In this document: positions 26,105 through 34,574 of the stretch, piece by piece | Position numbering within the stretch: position 1 is the first letter of the stretch | Layout: each line of letters begins with the position of its first letter | Assembly (NCBI GenBank): GCA_002433025.1 | Contig: DJGZ01000024.1 | Span: forward strand, 1-41,756 | Length of the DNA: 41,756 nucleotides | Direction: 5' to 3' | Origin: Bacteroidales bacterium UBA5833 | Lineage (GTDB): Bacteria; Bacteroidota; Bacteroidia; Bacteroidales; Lentimicrobiaceae | Made by a program: the position numbers and the translations under genes | Notes under the pieces: generated by a model | What the model was told of the DNA's origin: nothing | What the model saw: only the letters and a program-made list of their open reading frames with translations | Databases searched by the model: none

Positions 26105-27457
26105 ATGGGATTGAACAACATTGAACGCACCCCGGTATGGTATCGCCTGCTCTATGCCCTGGCAAACCTGTTTTTCAGGTTGTTTTACCGAAGGATTATC
26201 ATCACCGGCAAACACCATGTACCCAAAGGGGTACAATTGATATTCGCCTCCAATCACCAGAATGCCCTGATGGATGCACTGGCCATGCTTTTTGCCTATG
26301 GAAAACCGGTTGTTTTTCTGGCCAGGGCCGATATTTTTAAGAAACAGCATATCGCCAGGCTGCTTTACTTCCTGAAGATACTCCCGGTTTTCAGGCCACG
26401 CGACGGCGCCGAAACCATGAACCAGAACTACGAAACCTTTGCCCGTACCTCAAGGGTACTCAAAGCCGGTGTACCCATTGCCATCCTGCCCGAAGGAACC
26501 CACAGCCCCATCAAAAAACTTCAGCCCCTGAAAAAGGGTATTTGCCGCATGGCCTTCCTGACCGCCGAATCACAGGACTTCAAATCCGATATCCTGATTG
26601 TACCCGTGGGCATCGATTATACCCATTACAGCCGGGCGGGCACCGAGCTGCTGGTCAATTACGGAGAACCCATCCATGTGGCTGATTATTATCCGCTCTA
26701 CCGCGAAAATCCACAGAAAGCCATATTGCAGCTCCGCGACCGCCTGGCCGAAGCCATCAAACCCCTGATGATCCATGTGGAGCAGGAGGAATATTACCAT
26801 ACAATTCAGCAACTGCTGCTGATAAACCGCGAAAACGGAGGCAAACCGGAACCCGGTGAAAACAAACGCTGCCATCATTTCGCCGCTGACAGGGATTTCA
26901 TCAGCCGGCTCGACCGTGCCGCCGCAGCCGACCCGGGGCTGATGCCCGCGCTTGAACAATCCTGTCACAACTATTTCAGCCTGCTCAACCATTATAAACT
27001 GCGCGACAGATTGTTTCACCGGCCACAGGCAGGCTTACTGAAAATCATGCTTCAGGCATTGCTATCCCTGCTCCTGATGCCGGTACACCTTGCCGGAATG
27101 ATTTTCAATTATCTGCCCTACAAACTACCGGTACACTTCACCAAAAAAGTCAAGGACAAGCAATTCCTCAGTTCGCTGCATTATGGCCTGGGACTGGTAT
27201 TTTTCTTTTTCTGGTACCTCATTGCCGGCATTGTCCTGGGAGTGACAACCGGAAGTTTTATGATCACAGTTTCTGCACTGGTTTTCATGTCTGCAGCAGG
27301 CATCTTTGCCTTCTATCATTATATCCGCCTGAAAATGCTCATCGGCCGGTTCAGGTTGCTGATGCTGAAAAATACCGGTTATGAAGAATATCGACACATT
27401 ACAGCCGCAAAGGAAGCCATCATTCAGCTGCTGAAAAACAAAGGTCTTGTAAGGTAA
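26105..27457 (+). CDS. PlsC-type acyltransferase with C-terminal membrane segments
   Basis: The N-terminal 200 residues form a glycerophospholipid acyltransferase domain (as in 1-acyl-sn-glycerol-3-phosphate acyltransferase). The catalytic motif is NHQNALMDA with His51 and Asp57, one residue wider than the common HX4D, and the substrate motif is ILPEGTHSP with Glu130. At 450 residues the protein is longer than PlsC (about 240). The extra C-terminal half has hydrophobic segments LLSLLLMPVHLAGMIFNYLP and GLVFFFFWYLIAGIVLG, and probably lies in the membrane. The family is clear; whether it makes phosphatidic acid or another lipid is not. Confidence 0.87.
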   Translation: MGLNNIERTPVWYRLLYALANLFFRLFYRRIIITGKHHVPKGVQLIFASNHQNALMDALAMLFAYGKPVVFLARADIFKKQHIARLLYFLKILPVFRPRDGAETMNQNYETFARTSRVLKAGVPIAILPEGTHSPIKKLQPLKKGICRMAFLTAESQDFKSDILIVPVGIDYTHYSRAGTELLVNYGEPIHVADYYPLYRENPQKAILQLRDRLAEAIKPLMIHVEQEEYYHTIQQLLLINRENGGKPEPGENKRCHHFAADRDFISRLDRAAAADPGLMPALEQSCHNYFSLLNHYKLRDRLFHRPQAGLLKIMLQALLSLLLMPVHLAGMIFNYLPYKLPVHFTKKVKDKQFLSSLHYGLGLVFFFFWYLIAGIVLGVTTGSFMITVSALVFMSAAGIFAFYHYIRLKMLIGRFRLLMLKNTGYEEYRHITAAKEAIIQLLKNKGLVR

Positions 27458-27493
27458 AACCCGGCTACTCCAACAAACCCGAAGTTAACCTTT

Positions 27494-27509
27494 TTTACTG
27501 TACAGTAAA
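27494..27509. promoter_or_regulatory. 16-bp perfect palindrome (candidate operator 1)
   Basis: TTTACTGTACAGTAAA is its own reverse complement. It lies 37 bp after the acyltransferase stop, at the start of a 393-bp non-coding gap (27458-27850). With no unpaired loop it looks more like a dimer binding site than a terminator, but the binding protein is unknown. Confidence 0.35.
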
Positions 27510-27757
27510 TCGTCATCAGTCTCCCGGATTGCCATGAGCGCTATCCGGTTCACAAGCCTGATCTGCAGGTTCACCGGCCGGAAATGCAGACTCACCGGGA
27601 TAAACTTTCAAATACCAGCCTTATTCAGCAATTTTGCATCCTGACCTTTACTGAATGACAGTCTGACCGGAAACGCACACCTGTATTTCAAAAATGAACA
27701 CCAATCAGGATATCCTGTCTGTCACCCATCGGTATAATGCTGATTTTCAGCAAGTCA

Positions 27758-27774
27758 GAATTATGGCATAATTC
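27758..27774. promoter_or_regulatory. Inverted repeat upstream of the ABC export operon (candidate operator 2)
   Basis: GAATTATG-g-CATAATTC is a perfect 8-bp inverted repeat with a one-base centre, 77 bp before the ATPase gene. No TAnnTTTG element was found in the gap, so the promoter of the operon was not located. The rest of the gap 27458-27850 holds no gene. Confidence 0.4.
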
Positions 27775-27850
27775 GTGTTTTTAATACAGTCTATAGTGAC
27801 GCAGCAACTGCAGCCACTGTAAATGAAAAATAAAAAAGCAAAAAGGGCAG

Positions 27851-28546
27851 ATGATCCGTTTAACCAACATCAACAAATCATATTTCACAGGCAGTAATGA
27901 ACTGCATGTATTGAAGGGGATAGACCTCAATATTGAGGGCGGTGAATTTGTCTCGGTTATGGGCTCTTCAGGCTCGGGAAAATCGACCCTACTCAACATA
28001 TTGGGAATCCTCGACAACTACGATACCGGCGACTACTACCTCGACAACACCCTGATCCGTAATCAGAGCGAAACCAAAGCGGCGGCACTGCGCAACCGTT
28101 ACATCGGCTTTGTTTTTCAGTCGTTCAACCTGATATCGTTCAAAAATGCCGTGGAAAACGTTGCCCTGCCACTTTACTACCAGGATATACCACGCAAAAA
28201 GCGCAACCGTATCGCCATGGAATACCTCGAGCGGATGGGATTGAAAGAGTGGGCCGAACATATGCCCAATGAGCTGTCGGGCGGACAAAAACAGCGCATT
28301 GCCATTGCCCGGGCGCTGATTTCGAAGCCAAAGGTAATCCTTGCCGACGAGCCTACCGGAGCGCTCGACACAACCACCTCCTACGAAGTAATGCAGATCC
28401 TCAAAGAAATCAATCAGGAGGGGATCACCATCATCATCGTAACGCACGAAAACGACATTGCCCACATGACCAAACGCATCATCAGGCTCAAGGACGGAAT
28501 AATCGACAGCGAAGTACTGAACGGTAAAACGCCGGCCTTGAATTAA
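27851..28546 (+). CDS. ABC transporter ATP-binding protein (MacB/LolD type)
   Basis: This 231-residue ATPase drives an export complex with the two permeases downstream. Walker A is GSSGSGKST at residues 38-46, the Q-loop is in FVFQSFNLI, the signature is LSGGQKQR at about 142-149 and the Walker B region is VILADEPTGALD. The GALDTTTS D-loop is typical of the MacB/LolD/FtsE group that energises MacB-type permeases. It is the first gene of a four-gene operon and starts after AAGGGCAG, a weak ribosome site. The two permeases and HlyD adaptor behind it indicate a tripartite exporter. Confidence 0.93.
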   Translation: MIRLTNINKSYFTGSNELHVLKGIDLNIEGGEFVSVMGSSGSGKSTLLNILGILDNYDTGDYYLDNTLIRNQSETKAAALRNRYIGFVFQSFNLISFKNAVENVALPLYYQDIPRKKRNRIAMEYLERMGLKEWAEHMPNELSGGQKQRIAIARALISKPKVILADEPTGALDTTTSYEVMQILKEINQEGITIIIVTHENDIAHMTKRIIRLKDGIIDSEVLNGKTPALN

Positions 28547-28588
28547 TCAGCATAAAACATTACAAACCATTAACCCATTCACCCGATT

Positions 28589-29821
28589 ATGTTCGACACC
28601 GATAAATGGCAGGAGATCTTCAGCACCATCAGGAAGAACAAGCTCAGGACATTCCTGACCGGGTTCAGCGTTGCCTGGGGGATTTTTATGCTGATGATAC
28701 TGCTCGGTTCCGGGAACGGTCTGCAAAACGGGGTAAACAAACAGTTTGAATCCTCGGCTACCAATACCATCTGGGTATGGAGCGGTCAGACCAGTATGCC
28801 TTACAAAGGCATGAAACCCGGGCGCAACATTCAGCTGGTAAATGAAGATTATGACGCGGTAAAAAAATCTATTAAAGGAATTGATAAAAGTTCTTCGCGC
28901 TACAATATGTGGGGCAGCAACACCTTGTCCTACAAAAAGCAGTTCGGTTCCTTCAATGTGCGGAATGTATATCCCGATTATGCACACATAGAAAAAATTA
29001 CAATCACCAAAGGTAGGTTTGTCAACGACCCGGATATCAGTCAGTTCAGAAAAGTAGCCGTGATCAGCACAAAGGTGGAGGAGGCGCTTTTCAAGGGGGA
29101 AGATCCCATGGGTAAGTACATCAGTGTAAACGGAGTCCCCTTCAAGGTGATCGGCTTGTTTACCGACGAGGACAACCGCGACGATAACATGCAAACGATT
29201 TACCTGCCCATTTCAACGGCGCAGCGGGTATTTTCGGGCGACAACCGCATCAATACCATTGCCATCACCGTTGGGGATGCCTCGGTTGACGAAAGCAAAC
29301 AGATTGAGCAGGAGGTGAGGTCAAAACTGGCCGCCCTGCACAAATTCGACCCCACCGATCCCCGGGCTATTTTTACCTGGAACAGTCTGGAAGAATTTCA
29401 GAAGTTTATCCGGCTGTTTTCCAGCATCAGGATGTTTATCTGGGTAATTGGTTTCGGAACCATTATCGCGGGCATTGTAGGGGTCAGCAACATTATGATG
29501 ATTGTAGTTAAAGACCGCACCAAGGAAATAGGGATACGCAAAGCCATGGGGGCAACCCCCTGGAGCATCGTTAGCCTGATACTTCAGGAAGCGGTGCTGA
29601 TCACCTCCTTTGCGGGATATTTCGGGCTGGTGCTCGGCGTGGTAGTGCTGGAGACCGTGGGCAGCAAAATAGAATCGGAATTTTTCTCCCAGCCCTCGGT
29701 TGATCTGAGGATTGCCATCTATGCGCTGATCCTCCTGGTATTGAGCGGGGCGCTGGCAGGGTTTATCCCGGCACGGAAAGCGGCAGCCATCAAACCTATT
29801 GAAGCGCTGAGGGATGAGTAG
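28589..29821 (+). CDS. MacB-type ABC permease, copy 1
   Basis: This 410-residue permease has an N-terminal hydrophobic segment (LTGFSVAWGIFMLMILLGSG), a large periplasmic MacB_PCD region to about residue 270 and a C-terminal FtsX domain with three hydrophobic segments, ending in GALAGFIPARKAAAIKPIEALRDE. The last motif, PARKAA-KPIEALR, is the FtsX/MacB coupling tail. A MacB-type permease exports peptides, lipoproteins or drugs by a mechanotransmission mechanism. It is 42 bp after the ATPase gene. Confidence 0.9.
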   Translation: MFDTDKWQEIFSTIRKNKLRTFLTGFSVAWGIFMLMILLGSGNGLQNGVNKQFESSATNTIWVWSGQTSMPYKGMKPGRNIQLVNEDYDAVKKSIKGIDKSSSRYNMWGSNTLSYKKQFGSFNVRNVYPDYAHIEKITITKGRFVNDPDISQFRKVAVISTKVEEALFKGEDPMGKYISVNGVPFKVIGLFTDEDNRDDNMQTIYLPISTAQRVFSGDNRINTIAITVGDASVDESKQIEQEVRSKLAALHKFDPTDPRAIFTWNSLEEFQKFIRLFSSIRMFIWVIGFGTIIAGIVGVSNIMMIVVKDRTKEIGIRKAMGATPWSIVSLILQEAVLITSFAGYFGLVLGVVVLETVGSKIESEFFSQPSVDLRIAIYALILLVLSGALAGFIPARKAAAIKPIEALRDE

Positions 29822-30458
29822 GAATGATTTCGGATTGCGGATTGCGGATTGCGGATTGCGGATTTAAAAATACTTTCCTTACGGGTAAGATTCAGGTTGA
29901 AGGAATTTCTAATTTCTAATTTCTAATTTATTAATTACTAAATAGATTGATCTTAAGCTCTTTAGTGGTTAATTTGAAATGAAAATCCGCTATCTGACCA
30001 GGGACTGACACATGTCTTCCGACAGGCCCCGGTGCGTGCAACGAACTGAAAAATGTTGACAAGGAGACGGGGACAAAAGGAGAGGGAGAGAGGAAGATGT
30101 AAAAACAATCATTGCGGCCTGGCGTCTTTGCACGGGGCTTTCACGACGGACTTGAATGGGACATGGAGACAAGGTGACGGGGAGACAAGGGGAAGAAAAG
30201 TTTGGGGACGAGGGGCGCGAAGAAGGGACGAGGGACGCCCCTTCGACTCCGCTCAGGGTGCGCACTCAGGAGACGGGACGAGGGACGGATGGTTTGATTT
30301 AACAACAACTAACTCATGTGGGACATATAGACAAGGTGACGGGGAGACAAGAGGAAGAAACTACGGATTGAAGCAGCAAGAACACCAGAACACCTGAACA
30401 CCTGAACACCTGAACACCTGAACACCTGAACACTTAAACACTTAAACACCACATAACA
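29822..30458. repeat. Simple-repeat-rich gap between two permease genes
   Basis: These 637 bp inside the ABC operon carry several different tandem arrays: CGGATTG units of 7 bp at 29831-29865 (five copies, the last degenerate), AATTTCT units of 7 bp at 29904-29930, and AACACCTG-type units of 8 bp at 30381-30452 (nine, some degenerate). Between them a G-rich segment with GACAAGGTGACGGGGAGACA occurs twice, near 30170 and 30333. A hairpin repeat lies at 30239-30258. No plausible gene was found; the 114-codon frame at 30053 is low-complexity. Confidence 0.85.
30239..30258. repeat. Dispersed short hairpin with conserved core (copy 2)
   Basis: CCCTTCGACTCCGCTCAGGG has a 4-bp stem (CCCT/AGGG) around a TTCGACTCCGCTCAG core. 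It is the partner of the element at 16155-16173, which has CACT/AGTG instead, so the pairing is kept while the bases differ. Confidence 0.5.
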
Positions 30459-31724
30459 ATGTTTGACCTCGATCGCTGGCAGGAAATTATGAGCGCACTG
30501 AAGAAGAACAAGCTGCGCACCTTCTTCACGGCATTTGGCGTGTTCTGGGGCATATTTATGCTGGTGATCATGCTTGGATCGGGTACAGGACTGAAAAACG
30601 GTGTTACCAGCGATTTCGGGGACTTTGCCACCAACAGCGTGTTTATGTGGACCCGCCCGACAACCGTCCCTTTCAAAGGCCTTCCGCGGGGGAGGAATTT
30701 CAATTTCAAGGCGGATGATATAGAAGCCCTGAAGCGCGAAATCCCTGAAATAGAATACCTGGCACCCAGAACGCAGACCGGAGGCTTCCGCGGGGGCAAC
30801 AACGTGGTGAGGGGTACCAAATCAGGGGCATTCTCCATTATGGGAGACTATCCCGAATGGAACCTTATTGACCCGGTGGTGATTGATAACGGGCGCTTCC
30901 TGAACCATGCCGACATCAAAGAGAAAAGAAAAGTTGCCGTGATCGGCAACAAAGTAAATGAAGTGCTTTTTGCCCCCGGCGAGAATGCCGTCGGCCAATA
31001 CATTCAGATACAGGGGATTTACTTTCAGGTAATCGGGGTCTTTAAACCGAAGAACTCAAGCGTAAATTTCGGTGGCGACAAAGAACAGAGCGTTTTTATC
31101 CCGCTTACTACCTTTCAGCGGGTTTACAACTGGGGCGATATCATCGGCTGGTTTGCCTTTACTTCCAAACCCGGCGTACCGGCTTCGTTGGTCGAAGAAA
31201 AAGCCTCCGCACTGCTCAGAAGGCGTCATTCTGTTTCGCCCGAAGATCCCCAGGCCATCGGCTCATTTAATCTTGAGAAGCAGTTCAACCAGATGACCGG
31301 CCTGTTTGCCGGCATCAACGGACTGATCTGGATCGTGGGCATCGGCACCCTGCTGGCCGGGGTGATCGGCATCAGCAACATCATGCTGGTGATCGTGAAA
31401 GAACGTACCAAAGAAATCGGGATACAACGGGCCATCGGCGCAAGCCCGCTCAACATCATCTCACAGATCATCACCGAATCGGTATTCCTGACCACCTTCG
31501 CAGGTTATGTAGGGCTGGTGATCGGGGTGGGCATCCTCGAACTGGTGAACTATGCCCTGACCAACAGCGGCGGTGATTCGAACATGTTTCAGAATCCGAA
31601 TATAGACTTCAATATGGCGGTTTCTGCACTGGTAATCCTGGTTATTTCAGGAGCGGTGGCCGGGTTGATCCCCGCCCGGAAGGCAGTCAGTATAAAACCC
31701 ATTGATGCCCTCAGGTATGAATAA
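30459..31724 (+). CDS. MacB-type ABC permease, copy 2
   Basis: This 421-residue protein is a paralogue of the permease upstream. Both begin MFD-D-WQEI--(A/T)(L/I)(K/R)KNKLRTF and share the WGIFML segment, the KERTKEIGI-(R/K)A-GA motif of the FtsX region and the PARKA-SIKPIDALR tail. Having two different permeases beside a single ATPase suggests they form a heterodimer, or alternative exporters. It is 34 bp before the HlyD gene but 638 bp after the first permease, with the simple repeats between them, and may need its own promoter, which was not found. Confidence 0.9.
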   Translation: MFDLDRWQEIMSALKKNKLRTFFTAFGVFWGIFMLVIMLGSGTGLKNGVTSDFGDFATNSVFMWTRPTTVPFKGLPRGRNFNFKADDIEALKREIPEIEYLAPRTQTGGFRGGNNVVRGTKSGAFSIMGDYPEWNLIDPVVIDNGRFLNHADIKEKRKVAVIGNKVNEVLFAPGENAVGQYIQIQGIYFQVIGVFKPKNSSVNFGGDKEQSVFIPLTTFQRVYNWGDIIGWFAFTSKPGVPASLVEEKASALLRRRHSVSPEDPQAIGSFNLEKQFNQMTGLFAGINGLIWIVGIGTLLAGVIGISNIMLVIVKERTKEIGIQRAIGASPLNIISQIITESVFLTTFAGYVGLVIGVGILELVNYALTNSGGDSNMFQNPNIDFNMAVSALVILVISGAVAGLIPARKAVSIKPIDALRYE

Positions 31725-31757
31725 ATCAAATGCGTTAACTCTTTAATTAAGCATACA

Positions 31758-32858
31758 ATGAAAAAGGTTCTCAAAATCGTCCTCGGCCTGATAATTCTGG
31801 TGGTTTTTGCAGGCACCATCGTATATCTTTACCGTAAATCGCAGGCCAAGCCGGTAATTTATGAAACAACGGCGGCATCGGTTACCGATATCGTGAGGAA
31901 AACCGTGGCCACAGGCAAGGTCGTCCCGCGCAAGGAGATAGAAATCAAACCGCAGGTCTCAGGCATCATCGCCGAACTCTACGTTGAGCCGGGTGAAAAG
32001 GTAAAAGTCGGGGATATGATCGCCAAGGTGAGGATAATTCCCAATATGATCAGCCTGAACGAAGCCGAGTCAAGGCTTAACCGCGCCAGGATCTCGCTTG
32101 ACGATGCCCGGAAGAACTACGACAGGCAGAAATCGCTTTTCGAGAGCAGGGTGATCGCCGAAGCCGAACTTCAGACCTATGATGTGGCGCTGAAAACAGC
32201 CCGTCAGGATGTGGAAGCAGCCGAAAACAACCTTCAGCTTATCCGCGAAGGCATCACGAAAAACGCCGGATCCGCCAGCAATACCATTATCCGTTCCACC
32301 ATCGCCGGAATGGTCCTGACAGTCCCCGTGGAAGTGGGCAACTCGGTGATAGAGAGCAACACCTTCAACGACGGCACCACCATTGCCACGGTTGCCGATA
32401 TGGGCGAAATGATCTTCAAGGGCAAGGTGGACGAATCGGAGGTTGGCAAACTGCATGAAGGCATGGAACTGATCCTTACCGTCGGCGCCATTGATGCGGA
32501 AAGATTTACCGCCAGCCTGGAGCATATCTCCCCGAAAGGGGTGGAGGAAAACGGCGCCATTCAGTTTGAGATCCGCGCTGCCGTTTCGCTCAAAGAAAAC
32601 CTTTTTATCCGCGCCGGGTACAGCGCCAATGCCGATATTGTGCTGGAGCGCCGCGACAGCGTGCTTTCGGTACAGGAGAGCCTGGTTAAATATGAGGGCG
32701 ATTCAGCCTGGGTGGAAGTGGAAACCGGCCCGCAGACCTTCGAAAAACGCGTGATCAAAACCGGACTGAGCGACGGCATCAATGTGGAAGTGCTGGAAGG
32801 CATCTCGAAAGAGGATAAAATCAAAATACAGAACGCTCCGGCAACAGCGCCAAAATAA
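31758..32858 (+). CDS. HlyD/MacA-type periplasmic adaptor
   Basis: This 366-residue membrane-fusion protein links a MacB-type permease to an outer-membrane channel. An N-terminal anchor (MKKVLKIVLGLIILVVFAGTIVYLY) precedes a lipoyl-type segment (VSGIIAELYVEPGEKVKVGDMIAKV), a helical hairpin of about residues 95-165 rich in coiled-coil sequence, and a beta-barrel region (VPVEVGNSVIESNTFNDGTTIATV, then VGKLHEGMELILTVGAID). It is the last gene of the operon and a terminator follows. No TolC-like outer-membrane channel is in the window, so the third part must be encoded elsewhere. Confidence 0.9.
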   Translation: MKKVLKIVLGLIILVVFAGTIVYLYRKSQAKPVIYETTAASVTDIVRKTVATGKVVPRKEIEIKPQVSGIIAELYVEPGEKVKVGDMIAKVRIIPNMISLNEAESRLNRARISLDDARKNYDRQKSLFESRVIAEAELQTYDVALKTARQDVEAAENNLQLIREGITKNAGSASNTIIRSTIAGMVLTVPVEVGNSVIESNTFNDGTTIATVADMGEMIFKGKVDESEVGKLHEGMELILTVGAIDAERFTASLEHISPKGVEENGAIQFEIRAAVSLKENLFIRAGYSANADIVLERRDSVLSVQESLVKYEGDSAWVEVETGPQTFEKRVIKTGLSDGINVEVLEGISKEDKIKIQNAPATAPK

Positions 32859-32939
32859 GCAACTGACTTATAGTATTATTCTGCTGAAGCCCGGGATGAA
32901 AATTTCCGGGCTTTTTTGTGATTTCTGATTACCAACGAA
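32853..32939. repeat. Direct repeat A (terminator-containing), flanking the ATPase gene
   Basis: From the HlyD stop codon to 32939 this segment matches repeat B (34446-34532) in order: AAATAAGCAACTG, then GGATGAAAAT, CCGGGCTTT, TTTGT and TTCTGATTACCA, with diverged stretches between. Both copies start at the stop codon of the gene before them. Confidence 0.75.
32887..32913 (+). terminator. Intrinsic terminator of the ABC export operon
   Basis: AAGCCCGG (32887-32894) pairs with CCGGGCTT (32906-32913) across an 11-nt loop and is followed by a run of T. It is 28 bp after the HlyD stop and forms part of repeat A. Confidence 0.85.
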
Positions 32940-33016
32940 TAGTATCCCTTTGTGTGTGTAATGAGTACTTCTTTTATATTCAAAGGTATTCGTTTTTTTG
33001 GTAATCAGGAGAAATC
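32920..33016. repeat. Imperfect long inverted repeat upstream of the ATPase gene
   Basis: GATTTCTGATTACCAACGAATAG... (from 32920) is largely the reverse complement of the segment ending at 33016 (CAAAGGTATTCG...GGTAATCAGGAGAAATC). The arms, each about 33-36 bp with small insertions, flank a 28-bp AT-rich centre. The left arm overlaps repeat A. The remaining stretch to 33203 holds no gene. Confidence 0.65.
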
Positions 33017-33203
33017 CACCCTGTCGCTGCCGGCAATATAAGGGCTGGCAAAACCACCACCCGCCGGGGGTGCAAAGTGCCGGCTCACCGCCCGGGGCTG
33101 ATCGGATACAATGCCTCTTTGAACGTTGAATAATTTGCAATACTCTTTGGCATAAGCAAAGAAATACCAATAACAAATCCTTATTGACGAAATTCACCGT
33201 TTC

Positions 33204-33234
33204 TTGTATTTATCGTCATTAACAATTATATTTG
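33204..33234 (+). promoter_or_regulatory. Promoter of the AAA/DUF4143 ATPase gene
   Basis: TTG (33204-33206), a 20-bp spacer and TATATTTG (33227-33234) form a complete Bacteroidota-type promoter. It lies 15 bp before the ATG at 33249, so a start codon inside it (the TTG at 33204) is unlikely. Confidence 0.65.
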
Positions 33235-33248
33235 CAATAAAAAAACCG

Positions 33249-34451
33249 ATGATAAAAAGACACCATTACTTAAACTCATTGCGTCAACTAAAGGACCAAA
33301 ACCTGATTAAGGTAATTACCGGAATCAGGCGAAGTGGAAAATCAACCCTGCTCGGGGCTTTTAAAAATGAATTACTGTCAGAAGGCATAGCTGCTGAAAA
33401 TATCATTTTCCTGAATTTCGAGGAACGGGAAAATCTGCATCTGACTGATTGGATAAAATTATATGATGAAATCATGTCAATCGTTAGACCTGATCAAAAA
33501 TATTACATCTTTTTAGACGAGGTGCAACTTGTAGAAAGTTTCGAGAAGCTTGTGGGCAGTTTGTTTACAAAGAAAAACATTGATCTGTACATAACCGGTT
33601 CAAATGCTTACCTGCTTTCCGGCGAACTGGCAACCTTATTGACAGGCAGGTATATTGCAATCAACGTACAACCATATTCATTCAAGGAGTTTGCCCAGGC
33701 AAACAACGAAGAAAACAATACAGAACTGCTCTTCCGAAAATACATGAACTCAAGTAGTTTCCCGGAGGCAGTCACACTTGCAAAACAGGGTGATGAACTG
33801 GTTAACGATTACATTCAATCTATTTATGATACTGTAATTATCAAAGACATTGCCAACCGATATAAATTGCGGAATATCCATAATTTACACAGGGTCATAA
33901 GTTTTCTTTTCGATTCTGTTGGTTCTAATGTCTCCTCTACAAATATTGCTGAAGCGCTCGGTAAAGCCTCGAAAAAGAATTTATCACACAACACGGTAAT
34001 CAAATATCTGAATTATCTGACTCAGGCTTATATACTTTATGCAGCACCCCGTTACGATGTAAAAGGCAAAGAACAGCTAACCACAAATGAAAAATACTAT
34101 ATGGTCGATCTGGGATTAAAAAACATAACGACTTCAAATAAGTACGATGCTGATTTAGGTCATAAATTAGAAAATGTTGTATATTTTGAGTTACTTAGAA
34201 AAGGAGGCAGGGTATATGCAGGCAAAAACAGTGACAAAGAAATTGATTTTATTGTACAAAAAACGAAAAACGAAAGGGAATACTACCAGGTAGCTTACAC
34301 TACTGCCGATGAAAAGACATTTGAAAGAGAATTTTCGGCTTTGAGAAGTATCAGGGATAATTATCCAAAATATCTGTTAACTCTTGATTATGATAATTCA
34401 AATATCAATGGAATTCAAAAGTTAAATGTTATAGATTGGCTGTTGAAATAA
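33249..34451 (+). CDS. AAA family ATPase with DUF4143 C-terminal domain
   Basis: This 400-residue protein has an N-terminal AAA-type domain with Walker A GIRRSGKST (25-33), Walker B YYIFLDEVQ (Asp90, Glu91) and a sensor-like ITGSNAYLLSGELATLLTGRY. The C-terminal part contains DUF4143, with DVKGKEQLTTNEKYYMVDLGLKN and the restriction-endonuclease-like HKLENVVYFELLRKGGRVYAGK...EIDFIVQK. Family members have unknown roles; several behave as mobile or defence-related genes. The gene is clearly more AT-rich than its neighbours and lies between two copies of a diverged terminator-containing repeat, both signs of recent acquisition. Confidence 0.88.
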   Translation: MIKRHHYLNSLRQLKDQNLIKVITGIRRSGKSTLLGAFKNELLSEGIAAENIIFLNFEERENLHLTDWIKLYDEIMSIVRPDQKYYIFLDEVQLVESFEKLVGSLFTKKNIDLYITGSNAYLLSGELATLLTGRYIAINVQPYSFKEFAQANNEENNTELLFRKYMNSSSFPEAVTLAKQGDELVNDYIQSIYDTVIIKDIANRYKLRNIHNLHRVISFLFDSVGSNVSSTNIAEALGKASKKNLSHNTVIKYLNYLTQAYILYAAPRYDVKGKEQLTTNEKYYMVDLGLKNITTSNKYDADLGHKLENVVYFELLRKGGRVYAGKNSDKEIDFIVQKTKNEREYYQVAYTTADEKTFEREFSALRSIRDNYPKYLLTLDYDNSNINGIQKLNVIDWLLK

Positions 34452-34532
34452 GCAACTGCGCTGAGCGTAGCCTGATCATGGCCTGGATGAAAATGACCGG
34501 GCTTTATTTGTATTTTCTGATTACCAGAGAAA
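34446..34532. repeat. Direct repeat B (terminator-containing), flanking the ATPase gene
   Basis: This copy starts at the ATPase stop codon and lines up with repeat A through AAATAAGCAACTG, GGATGAAAAT, CCGGGCTTT and TTCTGATTACCA. A weaker hairpin (GCCTGG/CCGGGC with one G-T pair) occupies the place of the terminator in A and may end the ATPase transcript. Confidence 0.75.
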
Positions 34533-34574
34533 CAGAAATGCAAATTCACTCTAGCCGTAGCAATGAATTACAAC

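Noticed and set aside
30053..30397. 114-codon plus-strand frame in the repeat-rich gap
   Set aside because: The translation is low-complexity, made of repeat units, so it is not a credible gene.
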